From Bifidobacterium breve (GTDB lineage Bacteria > Actinomycetota > Actinomycetes > Nanopelagicales > Nanopelagicaceae), in contig CAMBGL010000084.1 of assembly GCA_945866155.1 (NCBI GenBank), positions 1 to 5,239 of the forward strand: 5,239 bases of DNA, read 5' to 3'. Of this stretch, positions 1-5,139 are shown in pieces. A program made the position numbers and the translations under genes. Each line of letters starts with the position of its first letter. The stretch's first letter is position 1. The notes beneath the pieces were generated by a model. It saw only the letters and a program-made list of their open reading frames with translations. It ran no database searches and had not been told where the DNA came from.

Positions 1-1537
1 CTTGTGGCAGATGCGTTACAACAATAACCTGCGCAAATTTTGATAGTTCAAATAAACGTCGTCCTACCTCAATTGCCGCTTTTCCACCCACTCCAGCGTC
101 AATTTCATCAAAAACATATGTACCGACAGGATGTGTTTTCGCAAGCACAACTTCAAGTGCCAACATGACACGAGACATTTCTCCACCACTTGCACCTTTT
201 GAGAGCAAGACTAATGGCGCGCTTCGATCACCTTGTAAATATATTGCTATCTCATCACATCCAGTAGACGCAAAATCAGATTCCTTCATTGCACTTGCAT
301 AATCCGGATGTGAGACTGCAACGCTCAATATGGTGTGCGGCATTGAAAGTTCAATAATTTCTTTCGTTACTGCTTTTGAAAGTTCCCCTGCGCACTTTTC
401 GCGAGCCACTGAGAGTGCCGTCGCATCACTCTTGAGTTTTCCTTTGACCTTTGTGAATTCTTTCTCTAATTCAGCAACTCTGGCATCACCGCCACGTAGA
501 TCTGCTATTCGTGTTGCGGAATTCTTGAAGCGAATGGTGAGTTCCTTTATCTCTGCAGCAGAACTAGCAGAACTACCCCAGCGTTTTATCAAAGCAACAA
601 TTCCAGACTTACGAAGTTGCATATTTTCTAGAGCTTGAGGATCTGCCTCCAATGAGGACAAATATGAGGAGAGCGAACTCGAGGCATCCGAGACTAAGAA
701 GAAACTTTCACTTAGATTTTGATACATACCCTCAAGAACGAGATCCTTATTTCGCGCAGTATCTAGTGCTTTACGTGCAATTCCAAGAGTTGTAAGGGCG
801 CCAGCTTCCTCATCATTGAGAGTCGCAAGAGCTTGTTCTGCAGCTAACCTCAATTCCTCGACACTAGATAGCCGAGCAATCATCTGATCTAACTCTTCAA
901 TCTCGTTCTCTTTAGGAGATAATTTCTTGAACGCTTCAACAAATTCTTCTAACTCCGCAATCTCCTTCTCGCTCTGCGACAAACTCTTCTTAATAGCCGC
1001 GATGCGCTCTTTGAGTTCATGAAAAGCGGCAAATGACTCCTGATAGGTAAGAAAAGCCTTTGCGATAGCTTGGCCACCAAATTGGTCTAGTAGATCGCGT
1101 TGTTTGGAACTTTTAGTAAGAGCGATATTTGCCGACTGACCATGAACCTCTACTAAATTTTCAGCGATAGTTGCAAGAACGCTTGCAGGCACAGATACAC
1201 CGCTAGTGGCCGCTTTGCTCTTTCCATCGCTATTAACTGTACGGGTGATGATGATCTCGCCATCTTCAACTGTTGCTCCACCATCTTCGAATAGCGCAAT
1301 CGATTTCTTGGGTATCGCGAATCGCCCGCTTGCAACTAGTCGCTCACTGCCTTTTCGAACAAGTGAAGAATCGCTTTTTCCTCCCAAAACAAGATTGAGG
1401 GCTGTCAGAATCATTGTCTTTCCTGCACCGGTTTCACCAGTCAAGACTGTAAGGCCCTTGCTCAATTCCAGAGATGCCTGATCTATTACTCCGATCGAGC
1501 GAATTGTTATCTCTTCTAGGAACGTACGATCACTCAC
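1..1537 (-). CDS. recN: DNA repair protein RecN (partial, C-terminus missing)
   Basis: RecN is an SMC-like ATPase of DNA double-strand break repair. The window shows residues 1-512 of a family usually about 555-590 long; the frame is open to the left edge, so roughly 50-75 C-terminal residues are missing. Visible motifs are Walker A GETGAGKT (about residues 34-41), the family EVHGQ motif (about 130-134), a central charged, coiled-coil-like region, the conserved ADPQALENMQ...LIKRWG segment (about 298-321), the ABC signature SGGE (450-453), Walker B VFDEID (about 475-480) and the H-loop VTHLPQ at the edge. The start is a GTG at 1537-1535, chosen because the frame reads SDRTFLEEITIRSIG directly into the ATPase fold and GAAGGA lies a few bases upstream. 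The start lies inside the nadK 3' end (8-bp overlap), which points to coupled translation. The conserved order tlyA-nadK-recN supports the call. Confidence 0.96.
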   Translation of the reverse strand, partial: MSDRTFLEEITIRSIGVIDQASLELSKGLTVLTGETGAGKTMILTALNLVLGGKSDSSLVRKGSERLVASGRFAIPKKSIALFEDGGATVEDGEIIITRTVNSDGKSKAATSGVSVPASVLATIAENLVEVHGQSANIALTKSSKQRDLLDQFGGQAIAKAFLTYQESFAAFHELKERIAAIKKSLSQSEKEIAELEEFVEAFKKLSPKENEIEELDQMIARLSSVEELRLAAEQALATLNDEEAGALTTLGIARKALDTARNKDLVLEGMYQNLSESFFLVSDASSSLSSYLSSLEADPQALENMQLRKSGIVALIKRWGSSASSAAEIKELTIRFKNSATRIADLRGGDARVAELEKEFTKVKGKLKSDATALSVAREKCAGELSKAVTKEIIELSMPHTILSVAVSHPDYASAMKESDFASTGCDEIAIYLQGDRSAPLVLLSKGASGGEMSRVMLALEVVLAKTHPVGTYVFDEIDAGVGGKAAIEVGRRLFELSKFAQVIVVTHLPQ

Positions 1538-2384
1538 CGCGCCATCCTTCAACGGGAAGTTTGAATTTAGCAACTAAGCGATCTGTAAAGATTGTTCCTT
1601 TCGTATGTGCAAGTTTGACTATAGAAGAATCTTTTTTGATGTGGACGCGATCTCCTAATTGCAAAGGTGATTTTCGTATTGCATCAGCTGATAAAAGGGC
1701 ATCGGAAGATTCAACAAGAACAACAATCTCTGACTGCGGTGAAACGACCATTGGGCGAGAAAAAAGAGCATGTGCCGAAATTGGTAGCAATACAAGTGCT
1801 TCAACTTCTGGCCATAGGACAGGGCCACCTGCAGAGAATGCATAGGCAGTTGAACCCGTTGGAGTGGAGCAGATAAGGCCATCACAGCCCCAACGCGAGA
1901 GTGGCCGCGAATCAATTTCCACTAAGAGGTCGACCATAGTCGTTGAATTTCGTTCAACAGTAACCTCATTGAGAGCCCAACCAGAATTTACGATTGCGCC
2001 ATCGCGTGTAACTGAGTACGACAAGACCATGCGTGAATCCATCACATAATCTTTCGAAATTATTGATTGTGCAACTTCTGAGATTGCGACCTTTTCAACT
2101 TCTGCTAAGAAACCAACATGGCCGAGGTTGATGCCAAGTAACGGAATATTTTGCTCACGAGCAATTTCAGCCCCACGCAAAATAGTTCCATCTCCCCCAA
2201 GGACAATGACAATTTCACTAGATGGTAACTCTGATACATCACATGTAGTTACTTGCTCCAATGAAACTTTGGAAATTGTGAAGAGTTCGAAATCTGCACT
2301 AACTAATTCTGCAGCGATCTTCTCACTTGCCGCTATCGCTTCTGGGCGATCACCTTTGATTACGAGTATTGCCCGTCTTTTCAT
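1530..2384 (-). CDS. nadK: NAD kinase (ATP/polyphosphate-dependent)
   Basis: This enzyme phosphorylates NAD to NADP in the cytoplasm and so sets the NADP(H) pool. The protein has 284 residues, normal for bacterial and actinobacterial enzymes. It carries the GGDGT motif at 63-67 with the expected catalytic Asp65, then NLGHVGFLAE (86-95), the NE pair at 139-140 (GWALNEVTVER) and the CDGLICSTPTGSTAYAFSAG region (167-186) that builds the NAD site; the C-terminus LPVEGWRGE is typical of actinobacterial members. The ATG start overlaps the tlyA stop as ATGA. Its Shine-Dalgarno is weak (GGGA about 7 nt upstream), so translation probably depends on ribosomes finishing tlyA. Whether this enzyme uses polyphosphate as well as ATP cannot be read from the sequence; actinobacterial homologues often do. 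In older annotations the gene is ppnK. Confidence 0.97.
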   Translation of the reverse strand: MKRRAILVIKGDRPEAIAASEKIAAELVSADFELFTISKVSLEQVTTCDVSELPSSEIVIVLGGDGTILRGAEIAREQNIPLLGINLGHVGFLAEVEKVAISEVAQSIISKDYVMDSRMVLSYSVTRDGAIVNSGWALNEVTVERNSTTMVDLLVEIDSRPLSRWGCDGLICSTPTGSTAYAFSAGGPVLWPEVEALVLLPISAHALFSRPMVVSPQSEIVVLVESSDALLSADAIRKSPLQLGDRVHIKKDSSIVKLAHTKGTIFTDRLVAKFKLPVEGWRGE

Positions 2385-3169
2385 TGTGGTCCCATCGCAA
2401 TCGCCTGATCTAGTGCGCCTTCATCAATTTGTTGCGCTCCGCGTCGAAGCCATAAGAAATATTCAACATTCCCGGCGGGTCCAGGTAGCGGACTTGCTGC
2501 AATGCCCAAAGTTCCAAGACCAACATCGTAGGCAGATTCTGCAACATCAATTACTGCTGACTTACGAAGAGCAGGATCGCGAACTACTCCGCCAGCACCT
2601 AACTTCTCGCGACCAACTTCAAATTGTGGTTTCACCATGATCACAAAGTCTGCCTCCGCTTTTGAAACTGCGGCAAGCGCCGGAAGAACTAGAGTCAGTG
2701 AAATAAATGAGAGATCAGCTACGACAAGGTCGATTGCTTCGCCCACCATCTCTCCCGTGAGGTGTCGGATATTTGTCCTATCCAAAATACTCACGCGCTC
2801 ATCTTGACGCAGCTCCCACGCTAATTGGCCATAACCAACATCAACTGCAACAACGTGCGCAGCCCCTCGACGCAATAGAACATCGGTGAAGCCCCCTGTT
2901 GATGCACCCGCATCAAGACAGCGCTTTCCCGTTACTTCGATATCAGTAAAGGAATCGAGTGCACCCGCTAATTTGTGCCCACCACGCGAAACAAAATCAT
3001 CGCGATCACCGGCAATAACAATTGAAGTCTGCGCATCTACTTGCGTTGCCGTCTTTGTAGCAGGAATTCCATTTACCAAAACTGAACGTTTTTCAATAAG
3101 GTCTGCCGCTTGATCGCGAGAACGCGCTAATTCGCGTCTCACTAGTTCGGCATCCAAACGTGTCTTCAT
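2381..3169 (-). CDS. tlyA: TlyA family 16S/23S rRNA (cytidine-2'-O)-methyltransferase
   Basis: TlyA transfers a methyl group from SAM to the 2'-OH of cytidines in 16S rRNA (C1409) and 23S rRNA (C1920) in the mycobacterial enzyme; loss there gives capreomycin resistance. The old name hemolysin is historical. The protein has 262 residues (M. tuberculosis about 268). Residues 3-52 form an S4 RNA-binding domain (RLDAELVRRELARSRDQAADL, VLVNG). Residues about 60-245 form an FtsJ/RrmJ-like Rossmann methyltransferase with SAM motif DAGASTGGFTD (86-96). A K-D-K-E set fits K66 (SRGGHK), D152 (ADLSF), K180 (VKPQFE) and E236 (NVEYF). The linker equivalent to mycobacterial RAWV reads DDFV here. The ATG is chosen because MKTRLDAELVRR is the canonical S4 start. 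No clear Shine-Dalgarno precedes it, only AGAAAA, and the upstream 52-aa gene ends 9 bp before it. The stop overlaps nadK by 4 bp. Confidence 0.96.
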   Translation of the reverse strand: MKTRLDAELVRRELARSRDQAADLIEKRSVLVNGIPATKTATQVDAQTSIVIAGDRDDFVSRGGHKLAGALDSFTDIEVTGKRCLDAGASTGGFTDVLLRRGAAHVVAVDVGYGQLAWELRQDERVSILDRTNIRHLTGEMVGEAIDLVVADLSFISLTLVLPALAAVSKAEADFVIMVKPQFEVGREKLGAGGVVRDPALRKSAVIDVAESAYDVGLGTLGIAASPLPGPAGNVEYFLWLRRGAQQIDEGALDQAIAMGPQ

Positions 3170-3178
3170 TTTTCTAAA

Positions 3179-3337
3179 TTAGAGACCATCAATAGTCGTT
3201 AGGGCTTCGTGCAATTTCTTATGAAGGTTTTCAAAGCGCTCTGCATGCTCTGTAATATCTAAAGAATCGATCTCTGAAAGCTCACTACGTACCTCATCGG
3301 CAAGAGTGCTCTCTTGTGCAATCTCGTTATTCTCCAT
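3179..3337 (-). CDS. Small acidic conserved protein upstream of tlyA (52 aa)
   Basis: A complete ORF of 52 residues runs from ATG at 3337-3335 to TAA at 3181-3179. It begins MENNEIAQESTLADEV and ends HEALTTIDGL. It is acidic in its first half and is predicted almost wholly helical, with leucines spaced as in an amphipathic helix or short coiled coil (FENLHKKLHEAL). There is no signal peptide, membrane segment or cysteine. Its start overlaps the stop of the H1-like gene in TAATG (1 bp), and it ends 9 bp before tlyA, so it sits inside a coupled operon. An AAGGA lies about 10 nt upstream of the start. Mycobacterium tuberculosis has a similarly small conserved hypothetical gene (Rv1693, about 58 aa by memory) in the same place before tlyA, which supports a real gene. 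The function is unknown; a partner of TlyA or of the neighbouring coiled-coil protein is only a guess. Confidence 0.82.
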   Translation of the reverse strand: MENNEIAQESTLADEVRSELSEIDSLDITEHAERFENLHKKLHEALTTIDGL

Positions 3338-3702
3338 TATGCAGATTTCCTTACCTTTTTATCTGGACTTTTCTTTGCAGGACTTTTTTTAGCTGCTACC
3401 TTTTTTGTAGCTGACTTTTTAGCCGGACTCTTTTTAGCAGCCTTTGCACTCGATGCCTTCTTTGGGCCACTCTCGGAATTCATCGCCTCAAGTTTGCGCT
3501 TGAGTTCATCAAATTCTTCGCGCTTCACAAAGCCCATTTTTGAGACTGAACTTTCAACCTCTTCTTCGATCTTAGATTTGAGAGCCTCTCCGCTCTCGCG
3601 CACCCATACATTGAGTGCTGCTGCAATTTCCGCTGGAGATTTTTCTCCCTCGCTCACCTTCGTGAGATAGGTGCGTAGAGTGCTAAAGAGATCGTTAGCC
3701 AT
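3337..3702 (-). CDS. Coiled-coil protein with histone H1-like lysine-rich tail
   Basis: The 121-residue protein has two parts. Residues 1-76 are mostly helical and mixed-charge (MANDLFSTLRTYLTKVSEGE at the start). The stretch MGFVKREEFDELKRKLEAM (56-74) recalls the helical segment of UbiK/BMFP (YqiC) or phasin-like small proteins, which form coiled-coil oligomers. Residues 80-121 are a Lys/Ala/Ser/Pro tail with 16 lysines in 42 residues and KK pairs exactly every five residues, like the tails of bacterial histone H1-like proteins and mycobacterial HupB. Such tails bind DNA, RNA or polyanions non-specifically, so a nucleoid-associated or RNA-binding role is inferred. The ATG is well placed after GGAG with a 5-nt gap. 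The gene lies 57 bp after the SSB-like gene and overlaps the next small gene by 1 bp. It has no HU fold, so it is not HupB itself. The gene is real; the molecular role is not established. Confidence 0.85.
   Translation of the reverse strand: MANDLFSTLRTYLTKVSEGEKSPAEIAAALNVWVRESGEALKSKIEEEVESSVSKMGFVKREEFDELKRKLEAMNSESGPKKASSAKAAKKSPAKKSATKKVAAKKSPAKKSPDKKVRKSA
3346..3435 (-). repeat. Six 15-bp tandem units coding KKxxx pentapeptides
   Basis: Inside the H1-like gene, residues 90-119 read as six consecutive pentads: KKSPA, KKSAT, KKVAA, KKSPA, KKSPD, KKVRK. The KK codons fall at a strict 15-bp period (3430-3435, 3415-3420, 3400-3405, 3385-3390, 3370-3375, 3355-3360). Four of the six use AAAAAG, one uses AAAAAA and one AAGAAA, giving A-runs up to seven bases long on the coding strand. 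Each unit can change copy number or slip without leaving the protein class, so tail length may vary between relatives. Confidence 0.85.
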
Positions 3703-3759
3703 GGTGCTCCAAAATCAAAGTGAAATGAGATCTGCGACCCCGTCTACTTCCTAGCCTAC

Positions 3760-4107
3760 CTAAATCTTGCTAATCCCGACTGCTTCAACCTGCCAGCGAC
3801 TTGCTACTCCCGTAGGGCTTTTCCAGAATCTGCGATGGATTGCTCCCGAAATTTCTACCCATTCATCATCTTTGAGGGCCAGTGCCTGTCTGCGGATTTT
3901 TGAACTCCATGCCGCAATATCGAGAGTGTCGACGCCATTGCTCTCAAGTCGGGTAACGATAAGGCGGAACTCAACAACTTTGTCGCCACTTGGTAATTCT
4001 TTTTCGATTGCTTTGGCAGATACCCTTCCTCGCAATAGAACATCATTGAGTGAGTAATCTGGCAACTCTTCTTCATCTGCAATCTTCTTCTTGCTCGCTA
4101 CGCTCAT
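3760..4107 (-). CDS. SSB-like OB-fold protein (short paralogue without acidic tip)
   Basis: The protein has 115 residues. Residues about 20-114 match a bacterial single-stranded DNA-binding protein OB fold: NDVLLRGRVS (21-30), VVEFRLIVTR (44-53), VDTLDIAAWSSKIRRQAL (59-76), DDEWVEISGAIHRRFWKS (80-97) and SRWQVEAVGISKI (103-115). A charged, probably flexible stretch (1-19) precedes it. Replicative SSB has about 150-180 residues and ends in an acidic DDDIPF-type tip that recruits repair and replication proteins. Here the chain stops with the last OB strand, so this is probably an accessory paralogue rather than the essential SSB. I infer single-strand DNA or RNA binding. The ATG is preceded by GGAG with a 6-nt gap, and that GGAG is buried in a predicted hairpin. 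It stands 82 bp after the TPR-like gene and 57 bp before the H1-like gene. Confidence 0.84.
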   Translation of the reverse strand: MSVASKKKIADEEELPDYSLNDVLLRGRVSAKAIEKELPSGDKVVEFRLIVTRLESNGVDTLDIAAWSSKIRRQALALKDDEWVEISGAIHRRFWKSPTGVASRWQVEAVGISKI

Positions 4108-4139
4108 TTAGAACTCCATTCATAAAGGAGTCCCATCAT
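4104..4139 (-). other. Candidate leader ORF (11 codons) coupled to the SSB-like gene
   Basis: Two tandem ATGs at 4139-4134 open a frame reading MMGLLYEWSSK that stops at TGA 4106-4104, overlapping the SSB-like start as ATGA. A possible GAGG lies 8 nt before the first ATG. A TTG start at 4157 would extend it to 17 codons (LSEAKE added), but its ribosome site would be too close. Ribosomes reading this frame would pass through the hairpin that hides the next gene's Shine-Dalgarno. An ORF this short can easily occur by chance. Confidence 0.3.
4111..4133 (-). promoter_or_regulatory. Hairpin covering the Shine-Dalgarno of the SSB-like gene
   Basis: In the transcript, GGACUCC (4133-4127) can pair with GGAGUUC (4117-4111) around a 9-nt loop UUUAUGAAU. 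This gives a 7-bp stem with one G-U pair. The 3' arm contains the GGAG that serves the SSB-like start at 4107, so folding would block ribosome access. Stability is moderate. The pairing is seen in the sequence; the regulatory role is inferred. Confidence 0.45.
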
Positions 4140-4189
4140 CTCTTTGGCCTCTGACAATGTCCTGAACTATTTTCTACTTCTGTGGAGAA

Positions 4190-5035
4190 CTATTGATCTA
4201 CTCTCTCAGAAGCATCTGTAATCTCTTCCCGATCAATCTCTGCACATTTGATAAACCATTCGCGCGCTTCTTCTTTTCGCCCTGCATGATTTAGTGCGTC
4301 GGCATATGCATAGCGCAGGCGAACCGACCATTCTTCACTTTCATTCTTCAATTCTTTACAGGTCAAAGTAATTACCGCAGCATCATTTTCACCAAGATCG
4401 CGACGTGCACCTGATGCAACAATGCGCATTTCAATCTCTTCTGCTTTACCCAATTTTTTAACTTCAGGTGAACCCGCTAAAGCAAGTGCTTTCAAGGGGT
4501 TTCCAAGGCCTCTCTCACAATCTGCCATCACTGGCCACATACTTACATCACCAGAGATTCGATGTGAGGCACGCAATTCTTTGAGGGCGATTTCGTAATG
4601 TCCTGCGCGATATGCCGCATAACCAGCGCTCTCGCGAACAACAGCTAATCGACCTGCATGATGCGCCGCAGCAATTCCATGTTTATGAGCCAATTGTGGA
4701 TCGCTATCCATATACATATTTACGCAGACAAGATGGCGCGAAACTACTTTTGCATTCTCTGCAGAGAGACTTAGCAACTCTGCGCGAACTGTTTTCTCTA
4801 ACTCTTCTCCGGTAACGTCTTCGGGAATATCAGGTTCAAAAATACGTGGACGAAGTCGTGACTGGTCGCGATCTACTGGTGCTGGACGTGCACCGCGTGG
4901 ATCTGATCCATCGCGAGTTTGTCGCGGCGCACCAGGGCGTGATGAACTTCCACCTCGAGCAGGGCGCTCAGTTGCAGGTCGATCTGATGTTCTTTTTTGC
5001 GGAGGACGTCCGGAAGAGTTTCCTCGAGATTCCAT
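4190..5035 (-). CDS. TPR-like protein with disordered Arg-rich N-terminus
   Basis: The protein has 281 residues. Residues 1-64 are low-complexity, rich in Arg, Pro, Gly and Ser, with 15 arginines at about every fourth residue, and are surely disordered and basic. Residues about 66-275 are helical, with TPR-like helix pairs: ESAGYAAYRAGHYEIALKELRASHRI (135-160), MADCERGLGNPLKALALA (170-187), RLRYAYADALNHAGRKEEAREWFIKCAEID (239-268). There is no signal peptide or membrane helix, so it is cytoplasmic. Actinobacteria, including M. tuberculosis (Rv1691 by memory), carry a TPR protein upstream of the tlyA-nadK-recN cluster, and this is likely its counterpart. The function is unknown. The basic tail suggests RNA or ribosome contact, which is inference. 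The ATG follows AAAGGAG with a 6-nt gap, a very strong site. The gene comes directly after the rRNA terminator and is followed by an 82-bp gap. Confidence 0.88.
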   Translation of the reverse strand: MESRGNSSGRPPQKRTSDRPATERPARGGSSSRPGAPRQTRDGSDPRGARPAPVDRDQSRLRPRIFEPDIPEDVTGEELEKTVRAELLSLSAENAKVVSRHLVCVNMYMDSDPQLAHKHGIAAAHHAGRLAVVRESAGYAAYRAGHYEIALKELRASHRISGDVSMWPVMADCERGLGNPLKALALAGSPEVKKLGKAEEIEMRIVASGARRDLGENDAAVITLTCKELKNESEEWSVRLRYAYADALNHAGRKEEAREWFIKCAEIDREEITDASERVDQ

Positions 5036-5040
5036 TCGTT

Positions 5041-5050
5041 ACTCCTTTCT
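5041..5050 (-). promoter_or_regulatory. Strong Shine-Dalgarno of the TPR-like gene
   Basis: AGAAAGGAGT on the minus strand is a near-perfect match to the 16S anti-Shine-Dalgarno and sits 6 nt before the ATG at 5035, which fixes the start. It is the best ribosome site in the window. The AT-rich bases from 5051 to 5092 must carry any promoter for this gene, but no convincing -35/-10 pair is visible there. Confidence 0.75.
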
Positions 5051-5092
5051 TGAAAAAAATATTTGTAGTGCAATCAACAAAAACATTCTAGA

Positions 5093-5131
5093 GAAATAAA
5101 AAAGGGGCGCTCGTTAAAGCGCCCCTTTTTA
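5093..5131 (-). terminator. Rho-independent terminator after the 5S rRNA
   Basis: The hairpin core is at 5104-5125. On the minus strand GGGGCGCTT pairs with GAGCGCCCC (8 Watson-Crick pairs plus one T-G) around a TAAC loop. It is followed by TTTTTTATTT and preceded by AAAAA, which can extend the stem. It begins about 15 nt after the 5S 3' end, the usual place for an rrn operon terminator. The flanking A and T runs make it nearly symmetric, so it could also stop transcripts from the other strand. Confidence 0.93.
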
Positions 5132-5139
5132 TAAAAGAA

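Noticed and set aside
330..638. Plus-strand ORF of 102 aa.
   Set aside because: It lies wholly antisense to the continuous recN frame, is Ser/Ala-rich without family features, and has no ribosome site.
1206..1845. Two adjoining plus-strand ORFs (91 and 123 aa).
   Set aside because: Antisense shadows of the recN ATPase start and the nadK C-terminal half, both of which carry clear family motifs in the minus frame.
2128..2640. Plus-strand ORF of 170 aa, the longest on that strand.
   Set aside because: It spans the nadK/tlyA junction antisense to both and shows no recognisable domain.
3384..3391. Run of seven A on the coding strand as a programmed -1 frameshift site.
   Set aside because: The reading frame divides it as AAA AAA AGT, not the required A AAA AAG register, and no downstream structure or sensible alternative frame is seen.
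3314..3670. Plus-strand ORF of 118 aa that looks like a hydrophobic membrane protein (LFFAGLFLAATFF).
   Set aside because: It is the antisense reading of the Lys/Ala repeat tail of the H1-like gene; AAA/AAG and GCT codons reversed give Phe, Leu and Ala. No ribosome site, and the minus frame has strong support.
3703..3759. Possible promoter between the SSB-like and H1-like genes (TAGACG ... TTTGAT).
   Set aside because: Both boxes are poor matches and the transcript would start on top of the ribosome site, so the gap is better read as an intra-operon spacer.
3855..4082. Minus-strand 75-aa ORF inside the SSB-like gene in another frame.
   Set aside because: No ribosome site or family features; the OB-fold frame covers the same bases.
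4612..5091. Overlapping plus-strand ORFs opposite the TPR-like gene and a minus-strand ORF at 4873-5073 in another frame.
   Set aside because: They are shadows of the Arg-rich coding region; the minus frame with AAAGGAG and TPR-like helices is far better supported.
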